Assembly (NCBI GenBank): GCA_036645955.1
Contig: JAVXND010000005.1
Coordinates: 1-64,000 of the forward strand
DNA length: 64,000 nt
From: Limiplasma sp036645955
GTDB taxonomy: Bacteria > Bacillota > Clostridia > Christensenellales > Aristaeellaceae
Direction of reading: 5' to 3'
Position 1 is the first letter of the stretch; every line of letters begins with the position of its first letter. The notes below the pieces were generated by a model, which saw only the letters and a list, made by a program, of their open reading frames with translations, ran no database searches and was not told where the DNA came from. Below are positions 26,621 through 35,335 of the stretch, one piece after another. The position numbers and the translations under genes are program-made.

Positions 26621-27719
26621 ATGGCAAGCCTTCTTTCTGCATAACGGATGCGTTTGGCTGTTCCCCCGCCGCCATGGCAACAAGCTCATTGAGCCTGTCA
26701 ACCGCCACGGGATGCAGCTCGCACTGCCCAATTTCAATGGGAAGCACCATGGTAAGCTGATCCCCCGCGCGTTTTTTATCAGACAGCGCAACCCTGCAAA
26801 GCTCCTTTGCCGCATAGGGCGCAGCAGTCGGCAATCCGTTTGCTTGAAGCGCTTGCATCAATTGTGCAAGCGCTGCTTCCTTACAAAGCCCCAGCCGCAC
26901 GGAAAGCCGCGTTGCATATACCATGCCCACCGCCACCGCATGCCCGTGCGCTACGGCATAGCCGCTGCATTTTTCAATGGCATGCCCGAGGGTATGCCCA
27001 AGGTTTAGCAGCTGACGGCTTCCCGTGTCGTGCGCATCCGCATTTACAAGCGCGGCTTTGGCCGCTATACAGCGCTCAATCACCTCTTCGGTGCGTGCAT
27101 GCCAGCATCCGCTTGCCAGCAGTTCAAACAAAGGCAGATCCCCAAGCATGCCATATTTCACAGCCTCCGCCGCGCCATCCGCAAAGGTAGCCTCTGGTAA
27201 AGTACAAAGCGCATCAGGGTCGCAAAGCACCATGCAGGGCTGATAAAAAGCGCCTGCAAGGTTCTTGCCCGCCGCCAAATTCACGCCCGTTTTGCCCCCC
27301 ACACTGCTATCCACCATGGCAAGCAATGTGGTTGGTACCTGCACAAGGCGTAAGCCGCGCAAATAGCTTGCCGCCGCAAAGCCCGCCGTATCCCCCACCA
27401 CGCCGCCGCCAAGCGCCAGCACGCAATCCGTGCGTGTGCATTGCTCCCGCGCCAAAAAATCCAGCATGCTTTGCCATGTGCTCAGGTTTTTATTGCCTTC
27501 CCCGTGCTTCATAGCAAAGCAGCAGGTTTGAAAGCCGCTTGCTTCAAGCGCTTCGCACACGCGATGCCCATAGAGCGTGCTGACTGTATCGTCGCTTAGC
27601 ACAGCCACCTTGCATGCGCCGCCCAGCGCCGAAAGCAGTTCTTCCCCTATGTGAAAAAGCAACCCCCGCTGGATTTTCACTTCATAGGGTGCTTCCGTTT
27701 TCACAAGCACTCTTCTCAT
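26610..27719 (-). CDS. aroB: 3-dehydroquinate synthase
   Basis: AroB cyclises DAHP to 3-dehydroquinate with NAD and a metal. The 369-aa protein shows ALGGGVVGDTAGFAA, VDSSVGGKTGVN, the metal-ligand Glu of DGAAEAVKYG and the His motif LLNLGHTLGHAIE. The start overlaps the tyrA stop by 4 bp. Confidence 0.96.
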   Translation of the reverse strand: MRRVLVKTEAPYEVKIQRGLLFHIGEELLSALGGACKVAVLSDDTVSTLYGHRVCEALEASGFQTCCFAMKHGEGNKNLSTWQSMLDFLAREQCTRTDCVLALGGGVVGDTAGFAAASYLRGLRLVQVPTTLLAMVDSSVGGKTGVNLAAGKNLAGAFYQPCMVLCDPDALCTLPEATFADGAAEAVKYGMLGDLPLFELLASGCWHARTEEVIERCIAAKAALVNADAHDTGSRQLLNLGHTLGHAIEKCSGYAVAHGHAVAVGMVYATRLSVRLGLCKEAALAQLMQALQANGLPTAAPYAAKELCRVALSDKKRAGDQLTMVLPIEIGQCELHPVAVDRLNELVAMAAGEQPNASVMQKEGLPYGD

Positions 27720-28564
27720 GGCTCGTCGTCCTCCCGATCCGCCATTTCCTTGCGCTCCCGCCCGCTTTTCAGCAGTGCATGAAGCGCAGGCGCATCGCCG
27801 CTTGCCAGCGCCTCGCGGTATTTTTCCAAGCTATGAAGCAAGGTGTCCAGCTCGTTTAGCAAGGGTTCTTGGTTGGCCAAAAACAGCTCCGTCCACATGT
27901 CCTCATTCAGCCGCGCCACACGCGTCATGTCCTTAAAGCTCCCTGCGGAAAATCCATGATGCGCCATCAGCTCAGGGCTTTGCGCATAGGCGCTGGACAC
28001 CACATGCGCCAGCTGGGAGGTGTAAGCAATCACGCGGTCGTGCTCCGCAGGCGTGGTCATGACCACACGGGCAAAGCCCAGCTCACGCCAAAAGTGCTTG
28101 AGCCGCAGCAGCGTTTGAATATCCGTGCCGCCAGGCGGTGTTAAAATCATGGATGCATTTTCAAACATGGCCGCCGTGGCATGGTCAAAGCCCGAATACT
28201 CCACCCCCGCCATGGGATGCCCGCCCACAAACAAGAAGCCCTGCTCCTGCGCCACCTTCCAAAGCGGTTCACATACTGCGCTTTTTACGCCGCACACATC
28301 TATGACCGTTGCACCCTTTTTGATTTGCGCCGCATGCGCCGTTACATAATCCACCGCCGCACGCGGCCAAGTGGCCAAAATGACCATATCGCAAATGGCA
28401 AGCCGTTCATCGCTCAGTTCCCCATCGATAGCATCCAACAATTTCGCCTTGTAAAGCACCTGTTCGCTCACATCACAGCCCAGCACGGTGTGCGGCGTGC
28501 GTTTCTTGATGCATTTGGCAATGGAACCGCCAATCAGCCCCAAGCCAATCACCGCAATGTTCAT
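27716..28564 (-). CDS. tyrA: Prephenate dehydrogenase
   Basis: It oxidises prephenate to 4-hydroxyphenylpyruvate for tyrosine. The 282-aa protein has the dinucleotide fold GLGLIGGSIAKCIKK, HPMAGVEYSGF and HDRVIAYTSQLAH with the catalytic His. No C-terminal ACT domain is present, so direct Tyr feedback by that route is unlikely. It overlaps its neighbours by 4 bp on each side. Confidence 0.95.
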   Translation of the reverse strand: MNIAVIGLGLIGGSIAKCIKKRTPHTVLGCDVSEQVLYKAKLLDAIDGELSDERLAICDMVILATWPRAAVDYVTAHAAQIKKGATVIDVCGVKSAVCEPLWKVAQEQGFLFVGGHPMAGVEYSGFDHATAAMFENASMILTPPGGTDIQTLLRLKHFWRELGFARVVMTTPAEHDRVIAYTSQLAHVVSSAYAQSPELMAHHGFSAGSFKDMTRVARLNEDMWTELFLANQEPLLNELDTLLHSLEKYREALASGDAPALHALLKSGRERKEMADREDDEP

Positions 28565-29586
28565 ACAGTAGCCTCCTTAGGCGCATGGTACGCATGGGGA
28601 CGCACCGCACGCACGCCATCCATGACATCCATAAAGGCTTCTGGCGTAAGCGATTGTGCGCCATCGCAAAGCGCACGCTTGGGATCGTTATGCACCTCAA
28701 TCATCAGCCCATCCGCACCCGCGACGGTGGCCGCCAGCGCCATGGGCTTTACCAGCGCGGCAATGCCTGTGGCGTGGCTCGGGTCCACAATCACGGGGAG
28801 ATGGCTCATTTTTTGAAGCATCGGCACCGCCGCCAAGTCCAGCGTATTTCGCGTAGCGGTTTCAAAGGTTCGAATACCGCGCTCGCAAAGGATGACATTG
28901 TTGTTGCCGCCTGCCATGACATATTCGGCGCTCATGAGCAGCTCCTGCAAAGTGTTGGCCAGCCCGCGTTTAATCAAAATCGGCTTGTTTGTATGCCCCA
29001 GCTCCTTGAGCATTTCAAAGTTCTGCATGTTGCGTGCGCCTACCTGAATTACATCCACATCATCAAAAAGGCTGAGCTGTGATAAATCCATAATTTCGGT
29101 GACCACGGGTAAGCCCGTGAGCCGCTTTGCCTCCAGCAATAGCGTAAGCCCCTGCCCGCGAAGCCCCTGAAAGGCATAGGGGGAGGTGCGGGGCTTGAAC
29201 GCGCCGCCGCGAAGCATGGTTGCGCCCGCCGCTTTGACCGCTGTGGCAATCAAGCAAACCTGTTCCTCGCTTTCAATGCTGCACGGCCCCGCAATAACGC
29301 TAAAATGACCGCCGCCCAGCTTTACATCGCCAACCGAAACCACCGTATCTTCCTCATGGAACTTGCGGTTCGCGTTTTTGTACGGCTCTTGTATGCGCTT
29401 GACATCCTCCACAATGTCCAACGCCCGCAAAAGATCAATATCCACCACAGAGGTGTCCCCCACCAGCCCAAGCACCATGTGCATTTCGCCCTCCGATGGA
29501 TGGATGACAATATTCAGGCTTTCAAGCCATGCCTTCAAGTTGGCCAGTTGCTTCTCGTCCGGGTGCTTTTTGAGAATGACAATCAT
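28561..29586 (-). CDS. aroF: DAHP synthase (3-deoxy-7-phosphoheptulonate synthase), type I-beta
   Basis: This is the entry enzyme of the shikimate pathway, joining PEP and erythrose 4-phosphate. The 341 aa comprise an N-terminal ferredoxin-like regulatory domain (about 1-75) and a TIM barrel (IAGPCSIESEEQ; RGGAFKPRTSPYAFQG; VGARNMQNFEML; PVIVDPSHATG). The architecture matches the Thermotoga-type enzyme, whose added domain mediates Tyr/Phe inhibition. First structural gene of the aromatic operon, just after the attenuator, AAGGAAGGGG upstream. Confidence 0.95.
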   Translation of the reverse strand: MIVILKKHPDEKQLANLKAWLESLNIVIHPSEGEMHMVLGLVGDTSVVDIDLLRALDIVEDVKRIQEPYKNANRKFHEEDTVVSVGDVKLGGGHFSVIAGPCSIESEEQVCLIATAVKAAGATMLRGGAFKPRTSPYAFQGLRGQGLTLLLEAKRLTGLPVVTEIMDLSQLSLFDDVDVIQVGARNMQNFEMLKELGHTNKPILIKRGLANTLQELLMSAEYVMAGGNNNVILCERGIRTFETATRNTLDLAAVPMLQKMSHLPVIVDPSHATGIAALVKPMALAATVAGADGLMIEVHNDPKRALCDGAQSLTPEAFMDVMDGVRAVRPHAYHAPKEATV

Positions 29587-29610
29587 GAGCTGTACCCCTT
29601 CCTTTCATTG

Positions 29611-29642
29611 AAAAAACCCCCGCGGCATTGAGCCGCGAGGGT
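29611..29642 (-). terminator. Attenuator terminator of the aromatic operon
   Basis: On the minus strand CCCTCGCGGC and GCCGCGGGGG form a 10-bp stem (one T.G wobble) followed by six T. It sits between the leader peptide and the DAHP synthase start, as expected for transcription attenuation. Confidence 0.9.
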
Positions 29643-29660
29643 GTTGACTTGCAACAATCC

Positions 29661-29756
29661 TTATACCACAGCACAACGCAAAAGAGCCTTACGATAAAAC
29701 GTAAAGCCAAAGTAAAAAGCGTAGGATGTGCCGTGCTTCCTTTGGTTCGGGTTCAT
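29661..29756 (-). CDS. Aromatic amino acid leader peptide (attenuation)
   Basis: A 31-codon frame (ATG at 29756, TAA at 29661) follows AAGGAGG with good spacing. Residues 12-21 contain four Phe and three Tyr (segment SYAFYFGFTFYRK). It lies between a consensus promoter and a terminator in front of six aromatic biosynthesis genes. By analogy with pheL/pheST-type leaders, stalling at Phe or Tyr codons would favour an antiterminator fold and operon expression; this is inference, but every element is visible. Confidence 0.9.
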   Translation of the reverse strand: MNPNQRKHGTSYAFYFGFTFYRKALLRCAVV

Positions 29757-29790
29757 GGGCTCATCCTCCTTGCGTTGCTTGATGTTTGCG

Positions 29791-29819
29791 ATGATAGCAC
29801 CATTGCAGGCGCTTGTCAA
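29791..29819 (-). promoter_or_regulatory. Sigma-A promoter of the aromatic operon
   Basis: TTGACA, 17-nt spacer, TATCAT on the minus strand, 20 nt before the leader's ribosome site. Confidence 0.92.
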
Positions 29820-29872
29820 TGTTTTTGGCATAAAATACCGAGAAAAAACCGATGCCGCCCCTGTGGTTCATG

Positions 29873-30033
29873 AATACTAATCTAAGTCTAAAATGCAACA
29901 CAGCTATGAGCAGATTTTGTTCGTGGGCAAGGATGGCAATCGAAGGAATAGCATCGCTATTTCGAGATTGCCAGACGCAGACCACGGGCAAAAGATGCCA
30001 TAGATGCTTGCGTTTTAGCGCAAGATTAGTATT
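29873..30033. repeat. 161-bp foldback (MITE-like) element
   Basis: Ends are an exact 11-bp inverted repeat (AATACTAATCT / AGATTAGTATT). The complementarity continues through AAAATGCAA/TTGCGTTTT, a middle stem, and a central GGCAATC...GATTGCC with ATAGC/GCTAT at its core, so the whole element can fold on itself. It occupies the 3' flank of rsmI; the rsmI stop codon overlaps its last 2 bp. It encodes nothing I recognise and no clear target duplication is seen. Confidence 0.75.
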
Positions 30034-30901
30034 AACGCTCGTTTTCACCATTGAGCATTTCCTTCACCTTGAGGCTGGCCGCATACACCGCGTTTTTGCG
30101 CTCACCCTCGCTTAACAGCTTGCCCATGCATTCGCGCAGCTGCATGCCGCTGACCAGCCCATCAAACAGCCTTGCTTCCAGTGAAAGCTCGCTTTTGGGC
30201 GCTGTGGGTGCGGGAATGTCCTGTGCATCCCATTGCAATACAAGGCAGTACTCGCCTTTATCGGCTTTTGGGTTCGCGTTTAGCACTGCTAACACCTCTG
30301 CCACCGTGCCGCGCACCGTGCATTCGTGTTTCTTTGTTAAATCACAGCTTGCGCTTACCATGGTATGCGGCAAAGCTTCCAGCAAAACGCTCAGCAAATC
30401 CTCCACGCGGTGCGGCGATTCATGCACCACCGCAAGCTTTGAATGAACCGCCATTTCCAACAGCTTTGCTTTCAGCTCGCTTTTTTGGCGCGGCAAAAAG
30501 CCGTAAAAGGTGAACTCCGATATTTCCATACCGCTTACGCTGAGCGCCGCCGCCATGGCCGTAGGGCCCGCAATGGCAACAATCTCAATGCCTGCGCTTG
30601 CGGCCTCCTTTACCAGCACGCTTCCCGGGTCGCTGATGCATGGGGTGCCCGCGTCCGTGGTCACCGCCACGTCAATGCCCTCTGTAAGCATACGTTCCAC
30701 AATCTGCGTTGCTTTGCTGCGTTCGTTATGCTCATGACAGCTGGTAAGCGGCGTTTGAATGGCAAATACGCAGAGCAGTTTTTGGGTCACACGCGTATCC
30801 TCCGCCGCGATCAAGCTTACGTTTTTCAGTGTTTCAATCGCATGCGGAGTCATATCCCCCAGGTTCCCAATGGGCGTGGCAACCACATACAGCGTAGGCA
30901 T
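30032..30901 (-). CDS. rsmI: 16S rRNA (cytidine(1402)-2'-O)-methyltransferase RsmI
   Basis: It methylates C1402 in the 30S decoding centre with SAM. The protein of about 289 aa has the tetrapyrrole-methylase-fold motifs TLYVVATPIGNLGD, AAEDTRVTQKLL, DAGTPCISDPG and IAGPTAMAAALS. I chose the ATG at 30901 (AAAGGGGG upstream) over 30928. RsmH, encoded next to it, methylates N4 of the same nucleotide, so the pair is functionally matched. The stop codon lies in the end of a foldback element. Confidence 0.95.
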   Translation of the reverse strand: MPTLYVVATPIGNLGDMTPHAIETLKNVSLIAAEDTRVTQKLLCVFAIQTPLTSCHEHNERSKATQIVERMLTEGIDVAVTTDAGTPCISDPGSVLVKEAASAGIEIVAIAGPTAMAAALSVSGMEISEFTFYGFLPRQKSELKAKLLEMAVHSKLAVVHESPHRVEDLLSVLLEALPHTMVSASCDLTKKHECTVRGTVAEVLAVLNANPKADKGEYCLVLQWDAQDIPAPTAPKSELSLEARLFDGLVSGMQLRECMGKLLSEGERKNAVYAASLKVKEMLNGENER

Positions 30902-30931
30902 GGGCTGTTCCCCCTTTCTTGTTGGCATGGA

Positions 30932-31915
30932 TCATTCCCTTTTTGTGCTTTGCCATTTGGGACGCTCCGCATCCAGTTTTTCAAACACGCGCAGTTTAGC
31001 GCTTCTGGCGCGTGCGTTTTCTTCGGTTTCCGCTTCGGTGGGCTTGACCACGCCGCCCGCAAGCACGCGCCCCTGCGGCTTGAGCCCGCAGGTACATATG
31101 GGCGCTTTGGGCGAACAAGTGCATGGGTTTTGCATGCGGCGGAATGCGTTTTTGACAATTCGATCCTCCAAGGAATGAAAGGTAATCACCAACAGCCGTC
31201 CGCCGGGCGCTAGCAGGTCTACAAAATCAGCAAGCGCCTGCTCCAGCGGAGCTAGTTCATCGTTGAGCGCTATGCGCACCGCCTGAAACGTTCTGCGTGC
31301 AGGATGCCCCTCATCCTTTCGGCGCACCGCTTTGGGGATGGCGGCATCCACCACAGCCACCAAATCACCCGTGGTCAAAATCGGATTTTCACGCCTGCGT
31401 TCGTCAAAAATCTGCGCAATGCGAGCCGCCCACTTTTCCTCACCGTAATCGGTCAATATGCGCCGAAACTCGTTGGGGGTAATGTTTGCGAGATATTCAG
31501 CCGCCGTTTCGCCCGTGGAAGGGTCCATGCGCATATCCAGCGGCGCGTTTTCGTGGTAGCTAAACCCGCGTTCGCCCGTGTCCAGCTGGTAGCTGCTGAC
31601 CCCCAGGTCAAGCAATGCCCCATGGAGCGGCGGCGCGCCCGCCGCCTGCAGCAGCTTTTTTGCATCATGAAAATTGCCGTGAATGGCATGAAAGCCTTCG
31701 TATTGCGCAAGTCTGGCCGTTGCCGCGGCTATGGCCGCCTCGTCACGGTCAATGCCGTACAGCGTGGCATGGCCCCCGCACAGCTTCAAAATGCCCTCGC
31801 TATGCCCGCCGCCGCCCAAGGTGCCATCCGCGTACACAGCGCCGCTTTGCGGGTTCATCCATTCCATCACCTCGTGAAACAGCACGGGAAGATGGTGAAA
31901 GTTGATTGTGGTCAT
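30932..31915 (-). CDS. rsmH: 16S rRNA (cytosine(1402)-N4)-methyltransferase RsmH (MraW)
   Basis: SAM-dependent N4 methylation of C1402. The 327-aa protein has the start motif HLPVLFHEVMEWM, the SAM loop ADGTLGGGGHSEGIL, ALLDLGVSSYQLD and a C-terminal VITFHSLEDRIVK. The gene usually heads the cell-division (dcw) cluster; here it follows valS with a 4-bp overlap and precedes rsmI. Confidence 0.96.
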   Translation of the reverse strand: MTTINFHHLPVLFHEVMEWMNPQSGAVYADGTLGGGGHSEGILKLCGGHATLYGIDRDEAAIAAATARLAQYEGFHAIHGNFHDAKKLLQAAGAPPLHGALLDLGVSSYQLDTGERGFSYHENAPLDMRMDPSTGETAAEYLANITPNEFRRILTDYGEEKWAARIAQIFDERRRENPILTTGDLVAVVDAAIPKAVRRKDEGHPARRTFQAVRIALNDELAPLEQALADFVDLLAPGGRLLVITFHSLEDRIVKNAFRRMQNPCTCSPKAPICTCGLKPQGRVLAGGVVKPTEAETEENARARSAKLRVFEKLDAERPKWQSTKRE

Positions 31916-34563
31916 TCATTCTCCTTTAGCTCCGCAATGCGCTGTTCAAGGGATTTAAGCATGCTTTCATTGGTTTGCAATTTAGCACGCTCCTGCTCCA
32001 CCAACGCGGCAGGCGCTTTGGACATGAAGCCCTCATTGTTTAGCTTGCCGTTTGCACGCGCAATTTCGCCCACCAGGTTTGTGCGTTCTTTTTCCAGGCG
32101 TGCCACTTCTTTTGCAAAGTCTACCAGATCCCCGAGCGGAATGCGGATTTCGCCTGCGGCACAAACAGCGCTGACCACCTTTTCGCCGCTTAAAGCGTCT
32201 TTTCCGCCCAGCTTCACATCGCTTGCACCCGCAAGGCGCTGTAAATAAGGCTCTGCCAAGGACAGGGGCTCCGCCCAGCCCTCCTCCGGTATGAGGGTGA
32301 TGTGCGTGCGCTTGTTTGCCTGCACATTCATTTCAGCGCGGAGGTTGCGGATGGTGCGAATGATCTCCATCAGGCCCTCCATGTCATGCTCTTCTTTGAC
32401 AAAGTCATATTCCGTCATGCTTTGCGGCCATTTAGCCAAAATGAGCATGCCGTCATGTTCGGGCAGGTTTTGGTAAACCTCCTCTGTTAAGAAGGGCATA
32501 AAGGGGTGAAGCAGCTTGAGCAAGCCCTCCAGCACATAGAGCAGCACAGCGCGAACATTTTGCTTCTGCGCCTCGTCGTCGCCCATCAAGCGGCTTTTGG
32601 AAAGCTCAATGTACCAGTCGCAAAACTCATTCCATGCAAAATCATAAATTCTTTGCGCGGCCATGCCAAAGTCGCCGTCCTCCATGTGCTCGCTCACATC
32701 CGCAACGGCCTTGTTCAGGCGGCTAAGAATCCACCGATCAGGCAGCAAAAGCTTGTCTGCATCGATGGTTTCGCGCGTTTGTGTGTTCATGAGCACAAAG
32801 CGGGATGCATTCCATACCTTGTTGGCAAAATTGCGCGCGCTTTCCACCTTTTCCGTGGAGAAGCGGGTATCGTTTCCGGGGCTTACCCCCATGGCCAGCG
32901 AGAAGCGCAGTGCATCCGCGCCATATTGGTCAATCATCAGCAGTGGGTCTACGCCGTTGCCAAGGCTCTTGCTCATTTTGCGGCCCTTGTCATCCCGCAC
33001 AAGGCCATGAATCAAAACGGTATGAAAGGGCGGCTCGCCCATTTGCTCAATGCCGCTAAAAATCATGCGTGCCACCCAGAAGAAGATGATGTCATAGCCC
33101 GTTACCAGCATATCGGTTGGGTAAAAGTACTTGAGATCCTCTGTAGCCTTGGGCCAGCCTAGTGTGCTAAACGGCCACAGCGCGGAGGAAAACCAAGTAT
33201 CCAGCACATCTTCATCCTGCCGCAAATGCGTTTGACCGCACTTTGGGCAGCTATCGGGCGCATCCATTTGCACAATGGTTTCGCCGCAATCGTCGCAATA
33301 CCATGCGGGAATGCGATGACCCCACCAAAGCTGGCGGCTGATGCACCAATCACGGATGTTCTCCATCCAGTTGTAATAGGTTTTGCTGAAGCGTTCCGGC
33401 ACAAACTTGGTTTTGCCAGAGCGTACCGCCTCAATGGCAGGCGCGGCAAGCGGTTCCATTTTCACAAACCACTGGCGGCTCACCAGCGGATCCACCGTGG
33501 TATGGCAGCGGTAGCAGGTGCCTACATTGTGCGCGTAATCTTCTATTTTTACCAGATAGCCCTGCTCTTCCAGCTCCGCTACCACCGCCTTGCGGCATTC
33601 CATTTCCGTCATTCCCTCAAACTTGCCCGCGTTTTGGTTCATGGTGCCATCGTCATTGGTTACGCGGATCACTTCAAGGTTGTGGCGCTTGCCCACCTCA
33701 AAGTCGTTTGGATCGTGTGCGGGGGTCATTTTAACTGCGCCCGTACCAAAATCCCTGTCCACGTAATCATCCGCCACAACGGGAATCGGCTTGTTGAGCA
33801 AGGGCAAAATCACCTTTTTGCCCACAAGCGCGGTATAGCGTTCATCCTTGGGGTTCACGGCAACGCCTGTATCGCCCAGCATGGTTTCAGGGCGGGTGGT
33901 GGCCACGACCACGCCTTCTCCGCCGTCAACCGCGGGGTAATGAATGTGCCAAAGGTGGCTCGCCTGCTCCTCGTACTCCACCTCCGCATCCGAAAGCGCG
34001 GTTTTGCATACGGGGCACCAGTTGATAATGCGGTCGCCGCGATAAATCAAGCCTTTTTGGTACAGGCGCACAAAAACCTCACGCACAGCCTCGTTACAGC
34101 CCTCGTCCATGGTGAAGCGTTCGCGGCTCCAATCACAGCTTGCGCCCAAGCGGCGCTGTTGGCGGTTGATGCGTCCGCCGTATTCAGCCTTCCACTTCCA
34201 GGCACGCTCCAAAAAGCCGTCGCGCCCTATGTCCTCTTTGGTCAGACCTTCCTTTTTCATTTGCTCCACAATTTTTACTTCGGTAGCAATAGAAGCGTGG
34301 TCTGTGCCTGGAAGCCAAAGGGTGGGGTCGCCCTTCATGCGGTGGTAGCGGATGGGCGCATCCTGTAACAGGCAGTCCATGGCATGCCCCATATGCAGCT
34401 GGCCAGTAATGTTGGGGGGCGGCATTACAATGGTAAAGGGCTTCTTGCCCTCCACGCGGTGCGCTGTAAAAGCGCCGCTTTCCTCCCATTGCTGGTAGAG
34501 CTTATCCTCAATGGCCTGTGGGTTATATACCTTTTCCATTTCAAAGTTCGTGGTTTCAGACAT
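31912..34563 (-). CDS. valS: Valyl-tRNA synthetase
   Basis: Charges tRNA-Val. A class I synthetase of about 883 aa with the HIGH-type motif PPPNITGQLHMGHAM, CPAW-like zinc knuckles (WYCDDCGETI, CPKCGQ), KMSKS (GRKMSKSLGNG) and a C-terminal coiled coil after residue 815. I chose the ATG at 34563 (GGAGG upstream); a longer frame to 34650 runs into the neighbouring gene. Controlled by the T-box at 34851-35085. Confidence 0.98.
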   Translation of the reverse strand: MSETTNFEMEKVYNPQAIEDKLYQQWEESGAFTAHRVEGKKPFTIVMPPPNITGQLHMGHAMDCLLQDAPIRYHRMKGDPTLWLPGTDHASIATEVKIVEQMKKEGLTKEDIGRDGFLERAWKWKAEYGGRINRQQRRLGASCDWSRERFTMDEGCNEAVREVFVRLYQKGLIYRGDRIINWCPVCKTALSDAEVEYEEQASHLWHIHYPAVDGGEGVVVATTRPETMLGDTGVAVNPKDERYTALVGKKVILPLLNKPIPVVADDYVDRDFGTGAVKMTPAHDPNDFEVGKRHNLEVIRVTNDDGTMNQNAGKFEGMTEMECRKAVVAELEEQGYLVKIEDYAHNVGTCYRCHTTVDPLVSRQWFVKMEPLAAPAIEAVRSGKTKFVPERFSKTYYNWMENIRDWCISRQLWWGHRIPAWYCDDCGETIVQMDAPDSCPKCGQTHLRQDEDVLDTWFSSALWPFSTLGWPKATEDLKYFYPTDMLVTGYDIIFFWVARMIFSGIEQMGEPPFHTVLIHGLVRDDKGRKMSKSLGNGVDPLLMIDQYGADALRFSLAMGVSPGNDTRFSTEKVESARNFANKVWNASRFVLMNTQTRETIDADKLLLPDRWILSRLNKAVADVSEHMEDGDFGMAAQRIYDFAWNEFCDWYIELSKSRLMGDDEAQKQNVRAVLLYVLEGLLKLLHPFMPFLTEEVYQNLPEHDGMLILAKWPQSMTEYDFVKEEHDMEGLMEIIRTIRNLRAEMNVQANKRTHITLIPEEGWAEPLSLAEPYLQRLAGASDVKLGGKDALSGEKVVSAVCAAGEIRIPLGDLVDFAKEVARLEKERTNLVGEIARANGKLNNEGFMSKAPAALVEQERAKLQTNESMLKSLEQRIAELKENE

Positions 34564-34600
34564 ACCCGCTTCCTCCTTCAATACATTGAACATTCCGCGC

Positions 34601-34810
34601 TTATAGCCCCGGTATAAAATCAAGCAAAATCGCTGTACCCAACAGCGCAATCACAAGCCCCGCAATGCGCAGAGGCAGAATAGCACGCTCGCCTTTTTCC
34701 TTGAGCACCAGCCTGCAGAGCTTGGCGGATTGCATGCATAACAGCGTTCCCACCAACAACAGTGTCAGCCCCGGAACGCTCAACCGTGATAGAACCTTGT
34801 TCCAATCCAC
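34601..34810 (-). CDS. Small two-TM membrane protein upstream of valS
   Basis: A 69-aa frame with a GTG start and two hydrophobic helices (about residues 12-28 and 47-65) joined by a basic loop (RLVLKEKGER). It lies between the T-box terminator and valS, so it should be co-transcribed with valS under the same control. AAGGGA lies about 12 nt upstream of the GTG, a weak site. I do not recognise the family. It is probably real but not certain. Confidence 0.5.
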   Translation of the reverse strand: MDWNKVLSRLSVPGLTLLLVGTLLCMQSAKLCRLVLKEKGERAILPLRIAGLVIALLGTAILLDFIPGL

Positions 34811-34850
34811 TTAAAAGCCGCTTCCCTTCGCATTGTTTATTGCCCAAAAT

Positions 34851-35085
34851 AAAAAAGCCACTCACGTCCAAAGGACGGAGCAACTCCGTGGTACCACCTT
34901 ACTTTGCGATGCATGGCACCGCCTTCATACGCTGTAACGTGCGCAAACGGCAAAGCTATGGCTGCGCCATTCACCCTGCACCCTCCCAAGCGACCTTCTG
35001 CGTTCCAACCGTCCAAACCGCCTCTCAGCCAATGAGCGGTTCTCTCTTAGGCGAAGGAAAACGCGTACTCCTCTTGTTCCTAGGG
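34851..35085 (-). promoter_or_regulatory. T-box leader (tRNA-Val sensing) of the valS operon
   Basis: The minus-strand leader has the T-box core AAGGTGGTACCACGG (34886-34900), whose bulge pairs with the uncharged tRNA end, followed by a terminator (CTCCGTCC / GGACGTGAG then six T at 34851-34856). In Stem I the candidate specifier is GTC (Val) within AGAAGGTCGC near 34995, consistent with the downstream valS. Uncharged tRNA-Val would promote readthrough. Confidence 0.92.
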
Positions 35086-35093
35086 TAACACCG

Positions 35094-35118
35094 CAAGGCT
35101 GCCTGATGATCAAGCAGC
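35094..35118 (-). terminator. Hairpin downstream of rpmF
   Basis: GGCTGCtTGA and TCAgGCAGCC form a stem around a 3-nt loop. There is no T-tract, so termination is uncertain; it separates rpmF from the T-box leader. Confidence 0.45.
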
Positions 35119-35138
35119 CCTGCGCATGATTGAAAAAC

Positions 35139-35333
35139 TTAAGCGTTTTTCTTTTTTTCGTCCATTTTCACCACTTGCACACCATCGTAGTAGCCGCAGT
35201 GCTTGCACACGCGGTGGGAAAGCTTCTTTTCATGGCACTGCGGGCATTCAACAATGCCTGGCAGGCTCAGCTTCCAGTTGGCACGACGGCTGCGGCCACG
35301 GGCTTTGGATACTTTTCCTTTGGGAAGAGCCAT
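35139..35333 (-). CDS. rpmF: 50S ribosomal protein L32
   Basis: The 64-aa zinc-type L32 starts MALPKGKVSKARGRSRRANWKL and has two CxxC pairs (CPQC, CKHC) for zinc. It follows the DUF177 gene by 2 nt, the conserved yceD-rpmF order. Confidence 0.97.
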   Translation of the reverse strand: MALPKGKVSKARGRSRRANWKLSLPGIVECPQCHEKKLSHRVCKHCGYYDGVQVVKMDEKKKNA

Positions 35334-35335
35334 AG

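Noticed and set aside
33226..34368. A 380-codon plus-strand open frame opposite valS.
   Set aside because: valS is certain here and the antisense frame shows no recognisable motif or ribosome site.
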